A stretch of 64,000 nt of DNA from Candidatus Gastranaerophilales bacterium (GTDB taxonomy: Bacteria; Cyanobacteriota; Vampirovibrionia; Gastranaerophilales; Gastranaerophilaceae), in NCBI GenBank assembly GCA_900769645.1, contig CAAGHI010000041.1, positions 1 to 64,000 of the forward strand. The letters run 5' to 3'. The notes below the pieces were generated by a model, which saw only the letters and a program-made list of their open reading frames with translations, did no database searches and was not told the DNA's origin. The first letter of the stretch is position 1. Each line of letters starts with the position of its first letter. Positions 9,757-18,960 of the stretch are shown one piece after another. A program made the translations under genes and the position numbers.

Positions 9757-11592
9757 ATGGAATACAATTACAAGCTGAAAGATACGAAATCTAAAGATGC
9801 ATTCAATTATAAATATTTATTGGGAAAGATTTTTCCGTATATAAAACCGGTTTTGCCAAGAGCGACAATAAATTTGCTAATTGCAATTCCTTTGGGCTTG
9901 CTTGATGGTGTTGTTGCGCTTGCCCTGAAGCCGTATTTGGATTTTGTTGTAAATGGAAATCCGGAACATACTTGGACATTTTTAGGTCATACTGTGCATT
10001 CACAAGCCTTTCTTGCTATGATTATTCCTTTTGGAATTGTAGGGTTTGCGCTATTTCAAGGTTTGTTGAAATACTCGAGCAACTATTTGACAGATTGGAC
10101 AGGTCAAAAAATGTCTATGTCTTTGAAAAAAGATTTGTTTAAAAAATTAACTTCGATGGATCCTCAATTTTTTGACGTAAACTCGTCAGGTATTGTGTTG
10201 ACAAGGTTTTTGACTGACCCAGAAACCGCATCAAAAAATGTTATTGATATGTTGAAGTCATTCATTGCAACTTTCTTTGGACTAATTGGGCTTGTTGGCG
10301 TTTTGCTTTACAATTCTTGGAAACTTGCAATTATCGGCGTAACTATTATGGCTATTGCGATTACACCTGTTACATTGATTAGAAAAAGAGTGAAAAAAGT
10401 TTCTAACGCAACTATGGTTGTTGGCGGAAATATGACAACGAATTTCAATGAAACTTTTGCCGGTAACAAAATTATGACTGCTTATAATTTGCAAAAAGAT
10501 CAAAATGAGAAATTTGACAATCAAATTACTGAACAGTTCCACCTTGCAATGTCTTTGACAAAGCGTGTCGGTTGGCTTTCTCCGATCATGTATTTTGTTT
10601 GCTCTATCGGAATTGCGCTTGTTATGGCGTACGGAAACAGTTTGATTTTGTCAGGCGAAATGACTGCCGGAAGTTTTGCGTCGTTTGTAACTTCTCTACT
10701 TTTGTTATACAAACCGACAAAAACTTTGGGAAATACTTTGACAAACCTTCAAAATGTATTTGTTGCAATGAGTCGTGTATTTGAACTTTTTGACTTGCAA
10801 CCGCAAATTAAATCACCTGAAAATCCGGTTGTATTGACAGATTTGAATAATTCTATTGATTTCAAAAATGTTTATTTTGAATACGAAAAAGACACTCCTG
10901 TTTTGAAAGATTTCAACTTGCACGTAAATAAAGGCGAAACAATTGCGTTGGTTGGAAATTCTGGTGGTGGAAAAAGTACGGTTGTAAGTCTGTTGCCTCG
11001 TTTTTATGATGTAACATCAGGTGCTATTGAGTTTGATGGCGTGAATATCAAAGACTTTGTACTGGAAGATTTGAGAAATAAAATTTCTTTCGTATTCCAA
11101 GACAATTTCTTGTTCTCTGGAACTATAAAAGAAAATATTTTGATGGGCAATGAACAAGCGACAGATGAGCAGCTTGAAGAAGTTGTTAAAATGGCACATT
11201 TGGACGAATTTGCTCATACTTTGGAAAAAGGTTTAGACACATTTGTCGGCGAACGTGGCGCATCATTGTCAGGTGGTCAAAGACAGCGTGTTGCAATTGC
11301 TCGTGCGATGTTGAAAAATTCTCCGATTGTAATTTTAGACGAAGCAACATCTGCTCTTGATAACAAATCAGAAGCAATTGTTCAAAAGGCTTTGGATAAC
11401 TTGATTAAGAATCGAACAGTGTTTGTGATTGCGCATAGATTATCGACTATTCAAAACGCTGATAGAATTGCGGTTGTGGACGAAGGCAAACTTGCAGAAC
11501 TAGGAACACATGATGAATTGATGAATATTGAAGGCGGAAAGTATAAATATTTGTACGAAATGCAGTTTAAAAGACAAGTGGAAACTGTGTAA
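9757..11592 (+). CDS. msbA: MsbA-like ABC exporter (fused permease/ATPase)
   Basis: A 611-residue half-transporter of the lipid flippase/multidrug exporter type. Six transmembrane helices occupy residues ~30-340; the ATPase domain has Walker A GNSGGGKST, signature LSGGQRQRVAIARA and Walker B VILDEATSALD, with the H-loop in VIAHRLSTI. By similarity it flips lipid A or another lipid across the inner membrane, although substrate is not readable from sequence. The divergent neighbour ugd supports an envelope role. ATG 9757 follows GAAGGGA. Confidence 0.88.
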   Translation: MEYNYKLKDTKSKDAFNYKYLLGKIFPYIKPVLPRATINLLIAIPLGLLDGVVALALKPYLDFVVNGNPEHTWTFLGHTVHSQAFLAMIIPFGIVGFALFQGLLKYSSNYLTDWTGQKMSMSLKKDLFKKLTSMDPQFFDVNSSGIVLTRFLTDPETASKNVIDMLKSFIATFFGLIGLVGVLLYNSWKLAIIGVTIMAIAITPVTLIRKRVKKVSNATMVVGGNMTTNFNETFAGNKIMTAYNLQKDQNEKFDNQITEQFHLAMSLTKRVGWLSPIMYFVCSIGIALVMAYGNSLILSGEMTAGSFASFVTSLLLLYKPTKTLGNTLTNLQNVFVAMSRVFELFDLQPQIKSPENPVVLTDLNNSIDFKNVYFEYEKDTPVLKDFNLHVNKGETIALVGNSGGGKSTVVSLLPRFYDVTSGAIEFDGVNIKDFVLEDLRNKISFVFQDNFLFSGTIKENILMGNEQATDEQLEEVVKMAHLDEFAHTLEKGLDTFVGERGASLSGGQRQRVAIARAMLKNSPIVILDEATSALDNKSEAIVQKALDNLIKNRTVFVIAHRLSTIQNADRIAVVDEGKLAELGTHDELMNIEGGKYKYLYEMQFKRQVETV

Positions 11593-11652
11593 AATTAAGA
11601 TACTAGGTTCCTAAGGTACTAAGAGCCGGGCGGGGCAGCTAAGGGGCAGTCG

Positions 11653-13134
11653 TCATTCTTCTAACCCAAGTTCTTTGGCTTTTTTATATGCTTTTTCAGC
11701 AGCTTTATTATCTCCCAAAGCAGTATAGATTTCAGATTGAATTTTGAAGCTCCACATGTCACCACCGTCTAATAAAATAGACTTGTTAATTGCAGTTAGA
11801 GCTTTTGAATACTCTTCTATTCTTCCATAAGACAACGCTATCCAATAATATGCGGCTCCATTTTCTTCCAGTTCAATTGATTTTTCGCCCGCCTTTATTG
11901 CGTCTTCATATCTTTCCATTTGAACTAGAATTATTTCTTTACCTAGATATTTGTCACTATCTTTTTCTTTCAAAAGAGATTTATTTATAAAGTTTAGTGC
12001 TTTACTGTTTTCATTTCTTTTTCTATATTCTAGTGCGATACTAGCTTCAATTTCCAGATCGTCAGGATAGTTTTCATAAAATTTCAACAAAACATTCAAC
12101 GCTTCATCTGGTTTATTTAAATATTTCAAGATCTTTGATTTTAATTCATATAAATATTCATCATCTTGACTGTTCAAAATCGCAAGATTTATATACCTCA
12201 AAGCGTTTGGATAATCTTCCAATTCAAGATAACTCAAAGATATAGTTTTATAGCACTCTTTAAAGCTACTGTCTTCTTTTAAAACATCTTTTAAAATATC
12301 AATCGCCTCTTGATAATGTTCGCCAATACAAAACAAAATCTCACCTTTTCTAATTCTATATGAAGGTAAAGGATTAATTTTTATAGCTTTATCAATACAT
12401 TTTAGCATCTTTTCAGGTGGCAAATTTGTATTATAAGGATCTGAAACAAAATAATAATATTCTTCTTTTTTCATAAAATATCTAGTCAAATTCAACCATT
12501 GTGTATAATTTAGATTTAATTTCAACTTCGTAACTATTATTTGAAAGACAAGAACAATAATAGAAAAGCTCCATTCCAAAGAAGAAAGCATAATAATAGG
12601 CTTTCTTTTAAATGCTTTTAGGTAATATTTTAACGCCATATCAAAATCAAACAAAACATTTTGGTAAACAAAAATACAACAGTTTAAATATCTAAAAGAG
12701 CCGTCGTCTTTGTGTGCAAGCACTTTTTCTGCTAGTTTTTGAACAACTCTACTTTTTCGTCCAGCAAAAACTGGGCTATTATAAACCACCGCAGCAAAAG
12801 TATCTGCTAAATAGTAATCTTCTGGAGCTTTTTCTAACAAATCATTTACATAATATTCCGCTTTAGAGTACTTGCCTTCTTCTTTCAAAATTATTACAGC
12901 AATAACATCAGCATAATAATAATCAGGATCGATTTTCTTTGCTTTAAGCACGTATTTGAAAGCTTTTTTATTATCTTTTTTCGCAGAATAAGCATCTGCC
13001 AAAAATGTATAATTTTGGGCTGTTTCTTCCCCATTTGCAATTCTTTTTTTTAGCAATTTTATCACCCTTCCGGCTGTGAAAGGAGTTATTATAATCTCTG
13101 CATCTTTATAAAAAATTGTTATATTATCGTACAT
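11653..13134 (-). CDS. TPR-repeat protein
   Basis: A 493-residue protein made almost entirely of tetratricopeptide-like helical repeats (e.g. AQNYTFLADAYSAKKDNKKAF, ALNVLLKFYENYPDDLEI; the last ends AEKAYKKAKELGLEE). A hydrophobic stretch near residue 195 (SFSIIVLVFQIIVTKL) could be membrane-associated. No signal peptide is visible. Such proteins are scaffolds; no partner can be named. Start ATG 13134 with GAGG upstream. It converges with msbA. Confidence 0.75.
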   Translation of the reverse strand: MYDNITIFYKDAEIIITPFTAGRVIKLLKKRIANGEETAQNYTFLADAYSAKKDNKKAFKYVLKAKKIDPDYYYADVIAVIILKEEGKYSKAEYYVNDLLEKAPEDYYLADTFAAVVYNSPVFAGRKSRVVQKLAEKVLAHKDDGSFRYLNCCIFVYQNVLFDFDMALKYYLKAFKRKPIIMLSSLEWSFSIIVLVFQIIVTKLKLNLNYTQWLNLTRYFMKKEEYYYFVSDPYNTNLPPEKMLKCIDKAIKINPLPSYRIRKGEILFCIGEHYQEAIDILKDVLKEDSSFKECYKTISLSYLELEDYPNALRYINLAILNSQDDEYLYELKSKILKYLNKPDEALNVLLKFYENYPDDLEIEASIALEYRKRNENSKALNFINKSLLKEKDSDKYLGKEIILVQMERYEDAIKAGEKSIELEENGAAYYWIALSYGRIEEYSKALTAINKSILLDGGDMWSFKIQSEIYTALGDNKAAEKAYKKAKELGLEE

Positions 13135-13243
13135 TAACTAACCTCAAATAATATTAAATAGCCTCAAATAACTTATCGGCACAAATTCAAGAATTATTTA
13201 ATCAAATTTACATTCCTTCATAAAAACGCAATTTCTTCACATA

Positions 13244-13262
13244 AAAATCCTTTATATAAATA
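13244..13262 (+). promoter_or_regulatory. Shared 19-bp upstream element, copy 1
   Basis: AAAATCCTTTATATAAATA occurs here and, identical, at 14233-14251, in each case 27-45 bp upstream of a surface-hydrolase-like gene. A related CTTTATATATATAAG lies upstream of the 34502-35965 gene (minus strand). It is a candidate promoter or regulator site. Confidence 0.5.
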
Positions 13263-13288
13263 AGGTTAGGTTTATAGGTTAAAAAATT

Positions 13289-14188
13289 ATGTGTATAAAT
13301 TGTGGCGGATACAACAACCCATATAGTCATGTCGTAAATAATACTTTTCTTGATTACAATTATGGTTATCCATATATGAATGCACCGTTTGAAGGAACAA
13401 GTGTCTTAACGGGCATTGCTCCATACTATGTAACTCAAAGTTATCCATCTTTTGCTGAAAATTTGAGAAATTCAAATCCAATGTTCCAACAAACAAATAA
13501 TGAAGTTTTTGGAAGATATAACAATTACAATTTTGATCCCCAAACATTTGGAGCAAACGTAGGTGGCAACAATATATTTGGCTTTTTGAATAATTTTGAT
13601 TTGAATAACACTCAGCAACTAGCTCCTGTTGAAAATCAAACAACTTCTGAAGTTGGTTCTTTAAAGGATTCTATTGCGGCCGGTCATTCGGAGACAGAAA
13701 ATACTGTTAAACCTCATTCAACAACAGTGTCAAATCCTATTTCTCATACATCAGCAGCTTCTCATACAGAATTTTATCATAGTGTAAAATATAATTCTAA
13801 AAAAGGTGAAACATTGGCAAAGAATGTTCTTGCAGGACTTCCTGAAAAAAGAGAGAAACCTCTTTGTGCAAGATTTGTAAAAAATGCCGTTGTAAAAAGT
13901 GGTTTAGGACCATATATCGACGGAAACGGTGAGTTCTGCAAATATATTTTCAGAGCCAATGACAATTTCAAACAAATTAATGCTAAAGGTTTGGATTTTT
14001 CAACTTTGCCAAAAGGAGCCGTTGTAACTTATGATGCCGGAACAAGAGTTTCAAACTCCCATAAAACTTGGAATATCGGAGAAGATGGTCATGTTTTGAT
14101 TTCACTTGGCAATGGAAAAGGTTGCAGTGATATGATTGATGAAGAAATTCCAAGAAGCGACAGAGCTTACGTTTTCATTCCGGTTTAG
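13289..14188 (+). CDS. Possible surface amidase, CHAP/NlpC-like C terminus
   Basis: The 299-residue protein has an Asn/Tyr-rich, disordered N-terminal half (CINCGGYNNPYSHVV onward) and a compact C-terminal domain from about residue 170. There, LCARFVKNAVVKSG supplies a candidate nucleophilic cysteine and EDGHVLISLGNGKG a histidine, the order and spacing expected of CHAP/NlpC-P60 peptidoglycan amidases. No classical signal peptide is present, so export would need another route. It shares its upstream element with the next gene, which also has a CHAP-like domain. Function is inference. Confidence 0.55.
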   Translation: MCINCGGYNNPYSHVVNNTFLDYNYGYPYMNAPFEGTSVLTGIAPYYVTQSYPSFAENLRNSNPMFQQTNNEVFGRYNNYNFDPQTFGANVGGNNIFGFLNNFDLNNTQQLAPVENQTTSEVGSLKDSIAAGHSETENTVKPHSTTVSNPISHTSAASHTEFYHSVKYNSKKGETLAKNVLAGLPEKREKPLCARFVKNAVVKSGLGPYIDGNGEFCKYIFRANDNFKQINAKGLDFSTLPKGAVVTYDAGTRVSNSHKTWNIGEDGHVLISLGNGKGCSDMIDEEIPRSDRAYVFIPV

Positions 14189-14232
14189 AATTGTTTAATA
14201 AATCTTTACAAAATAGGCAATTTTGTAGCTCG

Positions 14233-14251
14233 AAAATCCTTTATATAAATA
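14233..14251 (+). promoter_or_regulatory. Shared 19-bp upstream element, copy 2
   Basis: Identical to 13244-13262. It is followed by GGGGAATTTTAAGGGG and the TTG start at 14278. Confidence 0.5.
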
Positions 14252-14277
14252 CAGGGGAATTTTAAGGGGATACAAAA

Positions 14278-14970
14278 TTGGCACTATTGAATTTCAGTAA
14301 TATTCAATATACAACATCACAGACTGGCAATCCTTTTTATGGACAGTCTGGAAATCTTTTTATGCCTGCGGCTTCTGCATATCCGATGGGAATGGTGTTT
14401 GCGCCAAATATGGATTATTCTATCCCATTTATGCAAATGCCTTATGATACGTCATTTTCATTACCTAGTATTTTTAATTTTGGTACGATATTAAATTCAG
14501 GTTCCAATAACTCTGGGCGTAAATCACAATCTTCTGTGAGTTTAAGTAGCGGAAATCTTGGAAAAGATATTGTCGCAACTGCGAAACAATATATTGGTTA
14601 TAACGAAAAGGACGGTTCATATAAACTGTTTACCAATGGACGAAAAGAAGCTTGGTGCGCAGATTTTGCAACTTATGTAACAAAAGAGGCGCTCAGAGCA
14701 AACGGAAAATCAATTCCTAGTGGTTTTGGCTCATCAAGCGTTGCAGGTCTAAAAAGTTGGGGACAGAAAAATGGACGATATACAACAGATGTTTCTCAAG
14801 CAAAACCTGGGGATATCGTGATTTTTAACTGGTCACATACCGGTATCGTGAAAAATATTTTAGCAGACGGAACAGTCATAACTATTGAAGGCAATACATC
14901 AAATAAGGTTGCAGAAAGGAAATATTCGCCAAGTAGCGGAAAAATTAACGGATTTGTTCAAGTAGCTTAA
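14278..14970 (+). CDS. CHAP-domain peptidoglycan amidase/endopeptidase-like protein
   Basis: Residues ~95-230 form a CHAP domain: AWCADFATYV holds the catalytic cysteine, PGDIVIFNWSHTGIV the histidine, and TIEGNTS the third polar residue. The first 90 residues are low-complexity and rich in Ser, Asn, Tyr and Met, resembling the N-terminal region of the preceding gene. The start appears to be TTG 14278, preceded by AAGGGGAT. The family cleaves peptidoglycan cross-bridges or stem amides, here perhaps in cell-wall remodelling. No signal peptide is seen. The 3' end overlaps convergent coaE by 26 bp. Confidence 0.75.
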   Translation: MALLNFSNIQYTTSQTGNPFYGQSGNLFMPAASAYPMGMVFAPNMDYSIPFMQMPYDTSFSLPSIFNFGTILNSGSNNSGRKSQSSVSLSSGNLGKDIVATAKQYIGYNEKDGSYKLFTNGRKEAWCADFATYVTKEALRANGKSIPSGFGSSSVAGLKSWGQKNGRYTTDVSQAKPGDIVIFNWSHTGIVKNILADGTVITIEGNTSNKVAERKYSPSSGKINGFVQVA

Positions 14971-15523
14971 AAAGATTTTTATATAATTCCTCAAGATCTC
15001 CGTTATTATTGATAACATAGTCGGACATCTTAATTTTCTTTTCTTGTGTCATTTGTGAATTCATTCTGGCTTTTGCGTGCGCTAACGTATAATTGTTGCG
15101 TGCCAAAAGCCTTTTTAATCTGATTTCATCGTCAGTGTAAACAAATAAGATTTTGTCAAACATTCCTTGCATATTTGCTTCAAAAAGTAGTGGAATTCCA
15201 ACAAATAACAACTCTTCTGATTTGTTAGCTTCAAAGAATTTTTCTATTTCTTGTGCAATTTGCGGGTGCATAATTTCAGCAATCTTTTTTCGGTACTCTT
15301 CATTTGAAAAAATCAATTGCCCGACTTTGTAGCGAGAAAATTCTCCATTATTATCAAACACGTCAAGATGTTTGAATGCTTCAAAAAGCTCATTATTTTT
15401 GATAGTTAAAAGCTTGTGTGAAACTTCATCAGTGTCAAGGACTTTGTATCCTTGTCCTTCCAAAAACTTTTGGACAGTAGTCTTTCCTGATGCAATATTT
15501 CCACAAATAGCTATCTTTTTCAT
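14945..15523 (-). CDS. coaE: Dephospho-CoA kinase
   Basis: Catalyses the last step of coenzyme A synthesis, phosphorylating dephospho-CoA. The 192-residue protein starts KKIAICGNIASGKTT (P-loop), followed by the family's DTDEVSHKLL segment and the lid region with RLLARNNYT. Length is normal for CoaE. Its ATG overlaps the stop of the upstream pseudouridine synthase (ATGA-type), so it is the last gene of a three-gene minus-strand operon. Confidence 0.92.
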   Translation of the reverse strand: MKKIAICGNIASGKTTVQKFLEGQGYKVLDTDEVSHKLLTIKNNELFEAFKHLDVFDNNGEFSRYKVGQLIFSNEEYRKKIAEIMHPQIAQEIEKFFEANKSEELLFVGIPLLFEANMQGMFDKILFVYTDDEIRLKRLLARNNYTLAHAKARMNSQMTQEKKIKMSDYVINNNGDLEELYKNLFKLLEQIR

Positions 15524-16248
15524 TTTGAAATCCTGTTTAAAAAGTTTTTCAATTCCTTAATCTGTGCCGGTTTTATAGGTTTGAATTCTCCACGACGTAA
15601 ACCTTCTAGGCTCAATGTCGCATGACGTACTCGTTTTAAGACTTTTACTTCATACCCGAAATGCTCAAACATTTTTCTGATTTGCCTGTTCATGCCTTGG
15701 TACAAGGTGATTTGCATCTCTGTGTGCTTGCTATCAATTTCCAAAACCTGAATATCCGCATAAGCTATTTTGTTTGGCTCAATTTCAATTCCGTTTGCCA
15801 TTTGTTCAAGTTCGGCACGAGTAACTTGCGCATTTACAGTTACCATATAAACCTTTGGAACCTTTACAGACGGGTGCGTAAGCGCATTTATCAAATCCCC
15901 GTCATTTGTCAAAATCAAAAGACCGGTAGAATCTTTATCTAAGCGACCGACAGGCTTTAGTCCTGCAAGTTTTTCCGGTAGCAAATCATAAATTGTTTTT
16001 CTACCTTTTTCATCATCGCAAGTTGTAATATATCCTGCAGGCTTGTAGAACCTGTAATATTCGTGCTTTACAGGGTGGATAAGTTTTTTGTTTACAAAAA
16101 CTTTATCCTTTGGTTGAACCAAATAGCCAAGCTCTGTAACGGTTTTGCCGTTCACTGCAACAACGCCTTGTTCTATAAGCTCATCAGCTTTTCTTCTTGA
16201 ACAAAGTCCAGATGAGGCAATATATTTGTTTAAACGAGTGCCGGACAT
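15520..16248 (-). CDS. RsuA/RluB-family pseudouridine synthase
   Basis: A 242-residue rRNA pseudouridine synthase. An S4 RNA-binding domain (residues 1-60, RLNKYIASSGLCSRRKADELI) precedes the catalytic domain with the aspartate in PVGRLDKDSTGLLILTNDG and a C-terminal MNRQIRKMFEHFGYEV motif. It isomerises a uridine in 16S or 23S rRNA; sequence alone does not separate RsuA, RluB, RluE and RluF, though RluB is the commonest in similar genomes. It overlaps both operon neighbours by a few bases. Confidence 0.9.
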   Translation of the reverse strand: MSGTRLNKYIASSGLCSRRKADELIEQGVVAVNGKTVTELGYLVQPKDKVFVNKKLIHPVKHEYYRFYKPAGYITTCDDEKGRKTIYDLLPEKLAGLKPVGRLDKDSTGLLILTNDGDLINALTHPSVKVPKVYMVTVNAQVTRAELEQMANGIEIEPNKIAYADIQVLEIDSKHTEMQITLYQGMNRQIRKMFEHFGYEVKVLKRVRHATLSLEGLRRGEFKPIKPAQIKELKNFLNRISK

Positions 16249-16655
16249 TTTTCCAATCCTTTTTCAAACGCGTCAGTGAGCATTTGTGGCATTCTTCTGT
16301 ATAATTTGCCAGCTCTGCTTGTTGATACAACGTCAAATTGTGCTACAATAAACACTTTGTCAGTAGCTTTGGATTTAATTACCTGCCCGAACGTAACTGA
16401 AAGGCTATTGTATTTTTCAATCCAAGTTTCAATAATAATTGTGTCATCAAGCTTTGCCGAAGCTTTATAACGCAAATTCATATTTGTCACAGGTAAAAGA
16501 ACGTCACCGTCTTTTAAAGATACAAGGTCTAACCCAAGCATTTCGCAAAGATCAACACGACCACGTTCTAACCATCTCAAGTATGAACCGTGCCAAACAA
16601 CGCCATAAGCGTCTGTGTCAGAATAATAAACTTTAGTTTCAAATGTATGTTTCAT
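16230..16655 (-). CDS. YbgC-like acyl-CoA thioesterase (hotdog fold)
   Basis: A 141-residue hotdog protein with the family motif YYSDTDAYGVVWHGSYLRWLE, where the Asp is catalytic. It hydrolyses acyl-CoA thioesters, and in other bacteria is linked to phospholipid metabolism. The frame can be read 7 codons further upstream (to 16676), but MKHTFETKVYYSDTD matches the usual start. A TATAAA box lies 9 nt before this ATG and no Shine-Dalgarno is visible. It is the first gene of the operon with the pseudouridine synthase and coaE. Confidence 0.85.
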   Translation of the reverse strand: MKHTFETKVYYSDTDAYGVVWHGSYLRWLERGRVDLCEMLGLDLVSLKDGDVLLPVTNMNLRYKASAKLDDTIIIETWIEKYNSLSVTFGQVIKSKATDKVFIVAQFDVVSTSRAGKLYRRMPQMLTDAFEKGLEKCPALV

Positions 16656-16687
16656 AATACGTAATTTATAACACAAAGGAGAAAAAA

Positions 16688-16825
16688 ATGAAATATCAAT
16701 GTGATGTATGCCAATGGATTTATGACGAGGAAAAAGAAGGCGTAAAATTTGAAGATCAACCGGAAAGTTATGTTTGCCCGATTTGTGGTGCAGGTAAAGA
16801 CATGTTTACGAAACTTGAAAAATAG
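16688..16825 (+). CDS. Rubredoxin
   Basis: A 45-residue protein reading KYQCDVCQWIYDEEKEG, then FEDQPESYVCPICGAGKDMF. The two CxxC pairs (Cys5/8 and Cys30/33) bind one Fe. It is about 7 residues shorter than typical rubredoxin in the loop between the pairs. A strong AAAGGAG precedes ATG 16688. It is an electron carrier typical of anaerobes, for example in oxygen or peroxide detoxification. Confidence 0.92.
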   Translation: MKYQCDVCQWIYDEEKEGVKFEDQPESYVCPICGAGKDMFTKLEK

Positions 16826-16870
16826 TTGAAAAATAGGCAAAAATTTTGAGTTTTGTGTTTTTATATATAT

Positions 16871-17677
16871 GTGTGTAGTTTAGATATCTCAAATGTAGGT
16901 TTTAATCGTCCGCAAGCATATTATTATATGCCGTCAAATCAGCCTGCACGCTATGGCTTTCAATCGGAGCCTGACACTCCGACGCCTGAAAAAACTATTG
17001 TAGCGGCAGGACTTTTGCAAGGTGTTGCCATGCTTTTGCAAAAGGTTTCTGGTTGGTGCGGAAATAAACTTATGCAAGGAAAAGAGTTTACAAACTTTGA
17101 GAATATTCAAAAAACTGCAAACAATATGGTTAATAAAAACGGACTCAAAGTAACAGTAGATTTTATTGATAAAAATAATATAAGAAATTACGGGTCGAAT
17201 TTGCAACAGGCGCTTGCTCCGGTTGCGAGGGGTGAAAATGCTTTTTATGCAGATAGTTTAAAACTCGCAGTTGCTCCAAAAAGTAAGCCGTCATTGATTT
17301 TACACGAACTTGGGCATGCCATAAATGCCAATAAAGGTAAATTTATGCGATTTTTGCAAAAATCGAGAGGGTATGTTTCTGCTGTCCCGACGGCACTTTT
17401 GCTTGCGACGGGCATGTTCCAAAGAAAAGATGATAAGCCGAATTTCATAGAGCGAAATGCGGGACTAATCGGCTTTTCTGCCTTTTTGCCAACGATTGTG
17501 GAAGAGGGTTTGGCATCTCTTAGAGGTTTAAATGCTGCGAAAAAGACTTTGGGTAAGGCTGTAAATCTCGCTCCATTGAAAAGGAATTATTTCTTCGCTT
17601 GGTTGACTTATGTGATTGCCGGGGTTGGACTTGGAGTTGCTGCAAAACAGGCGTTACTTGAAAATCGACGAACATAA
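16871..17677 (+). CDS. HELGH zinc metalloprotease-like membrane protein
   Basis: A zincin motif LILHELGHAINANKG lies near residue 150, and VEEGLASLRG ~65 residues later could supply the third ligand. Hydrophobic segments follow (VSAVPTALLLATGMF; AWLTYVIAGVGLGVAA), so the protein is probably membrane-bound. The N terminus (SNVGFNRPQAYYYMPSNQP) is low-complexity, like those of the CHAP-like genes. The start is uncertain: GTG 16871 is given; TTG 16853 and ATG 16928 are in frame and none has a clear ribosome site. TTTTTATATATAT just upstream may be the promoter. Confidence 0.65.
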   Translation: MCSLDISNVGFNRPQAYYYMPSNQPARYGFQSEPDTPTPEKTIVAAGLLQGVAMLLQKVSGWCGNKLMQGKEFTNFENIQKTANNMVNKNGLKVTVDFIDKNNIRNYGSNLQQALAPVARGENAFYADSLKLAVAPKSKPSLILHELGHAINANKGKFMRFLQKSRGYVSAVPTALLLATGMFQRKDDKPNFIERNAGLIGFSAFLPTIVEEGLASLRGLNAAKKTLGKAVNLAPLKRNYFFAWLTYVIAGVGLGVAAKQALLENRRT

Positions 17678-17784
17678 GTGGTTAAGTTATAATAAATATT
17701 CAAATTTAATAAATTACAAGAAAAATATAAAAAACACTTGACTATAAAATTTGTTTATAATAGACTTAACTTTGTCAGCAGTGA

Positions 17785-17861
17785 CGGGATGTGGCGCAGC
17801 TTGGTAGCGCACCTCGCTTGGGACGAGGGGGTCGCACGTTCAAATCGTGTCATCCCGACCA
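17785..17861 (+). tRNA. tRNA-Pro (anticodon TGG)
   Basis: A full cloverleaf: acceptor CGGGATG/CATCCCG, D-loop AGCTTGGTA, anticodon stem CCTCG/CGAGG with loop CTTGGGA (anticodon TGG), T-loop TTCAAAT and encoded CCA. The 3' part from 17817 is the left attachment repeat of the integrated element, so the gene remains intact after insertion. Confidence 0.95.
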
Positions 17862-17865
17862 TTTA
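17817..17865 (+). repeat. Left attachment site (attL), 49 bp
   Basis: Identical to 30801-30849, running from the anticodon loop of tRNA-Pro to four bases past its CCA end. Confidence 0.95.
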
Positions 17866-17868
17866 GAA

Positions 17869-17908
17869 AATAACGGACTTACAGTATTTGTAAGTCCGTT
17901 ATTTTTGT
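17869..17908 (+). terminator. Terminator supplied by the element downstream of tRNA-Pro
   Basis: A 15-bp perfect stem (AATAACGGACTTACA and its complement) with loop GTATT and a T-rich run, starting 4 bp inside the element. It replaces the original tRNA terminator, which now lies beyond attR at 30851-30888. It may also stop int transcription from the other strand. Confidence 0.85.
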
Positions 17909-17967
17909 TTTTTATTTTCTTTTTCGACTAATTTTCGACTAGTATAATTCAAATCCGTTATTGTGTC

Positions 17968-18960
17968 TTAATATGTTTCAAGAATATTCACAGCATCTAA
18001 AATGTTTTTTCTTGGAGTATGTGTATATTGTTGAGTTGTTTTTAAATCAGCGTGGTCTAGGATTTCCTTTATTGTTAGAATATCCACACCCTTTTCATTT
18101 AATCTTGATGCTGTTGTATGTCTTAATTCATGAAAAGTAATATGAGGAATGCCTGCTCTTTCAACAGTTCTTGAAAATGTCTTTTTTATGTTTTTATATT
18201 TTGTTTTCGTTATTGGATTTGAAAACACATACTCACTAATTTTAGGTAAATTTTCTAATTCCGCTTTTAATGTTTTATTGAGAAGTATTTTTCTTGGTTT
18301 ACCGTTTTTAGGATTTAAAGCGACAAGATAATTTAGCTTGAAAAATATATGTTCCCATTTTAGATTTAGGATTTCTCCAACTCTCATACCGGTATTAAGT
18401 GCAAGTATAATCATTACTTTCATTGTTGGATTTGCAACTTTTAGTAATTTTTCTTCCTCATCTTTTGTTAAAAATCGCTTATTCGGATTTTCTATTTTTA
18501 GTTTTTTTAGTTCTGAACAAGGATTAAATCTTATCCTTTTATTTTCAAAAGCGAGTGAAAACACTCGCTTTATATTATCCATTTCTCTATTAATTGTAGA
18601 GTTTTTGACCTTCCCTTTGCGATATGACCTGTATTTTTCCAAGTCTGCAAGGGTAATTTGTTCTGCTATTTTATTTCCAATTAATGAATAGAACTTATCA
18701 ATAACATAATCAAATTCTTCAGGTCGTGCATAATTATTAGCTCTAAACTCTTTATATTCAGCAATAATTTGCGATAGGGTGTAATTATGATTGTCAGAAG
18801 CTATATCATAGTTTGATTTTCTAAGTTCAGATTTTGCAACACATTCAAACCCTATAACTTCGTCTTTAGTTGCGCCTTTAAAACAGCGGTGATATTGCAC
18901 CCCTTTATAGACAAATTTATAGCACCAACTGTTTGTTCTTTTATCTTTATACACACTCAT
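17968..18960 (-). CDS. int: Tyrosine integrase of the element
   Basis: A 330-residue site-specific recombinase. Counted from MSVYKDKRTN, the catalytic set is complete: R193 (NTGMRVGE), H277 and R280 (FHELRHTT), H303 (LDHADLKTT) and Y312 (QQYTHTPRK). The N-terminal part has an AP2-like arm-binding and SAM-like core-binding region. The frame extends 22 codons upstream, but that runs through the excisionase gene; ATG 18960 overlaps the excisionase stop by 14 bp, implying coupled expression. It lies next to tRNA-Pro, the usual placement for tRNA-targeting integrases. Confidence 0.92.
   Translation of the reverse strand: MSVYKDKRTNSWCYKFVYKGVQYHRCFKGATKDEVIGFECVAKSELRKSNYDIASDNHNYTLSQIIAEYKEFRANNYARPEEFDYVIDKFYSLIGNKIAEQITLADLEKYRSYRKGKVKNSTINREMDNIKRVFSLAFENKRIRFNPCSELKKLKIENPNKRFLTKDEEEKLLKVANPTMKVMIILALNTGMRVGEILNLKWEHIFFKLNYLVALNPKNGKPRKILLNKTLKAELENLPKISEYVFSNPITKTKYKNIKKTFSRTVERAGIPHITFHELRHTTASRLNEKGVDILTIKEILDHADLKTTQQYTHTPRKNILDAVNILETY

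Noticed and set aside
17738..17761. TTGACT and TATAAT as the tRNA-Pro promoter
   Set aside because: The spacing is 12 bp, too short for sigma-70; TTGACT with TAGACT at 17 bp is possible but weak. Not listed as a feature.
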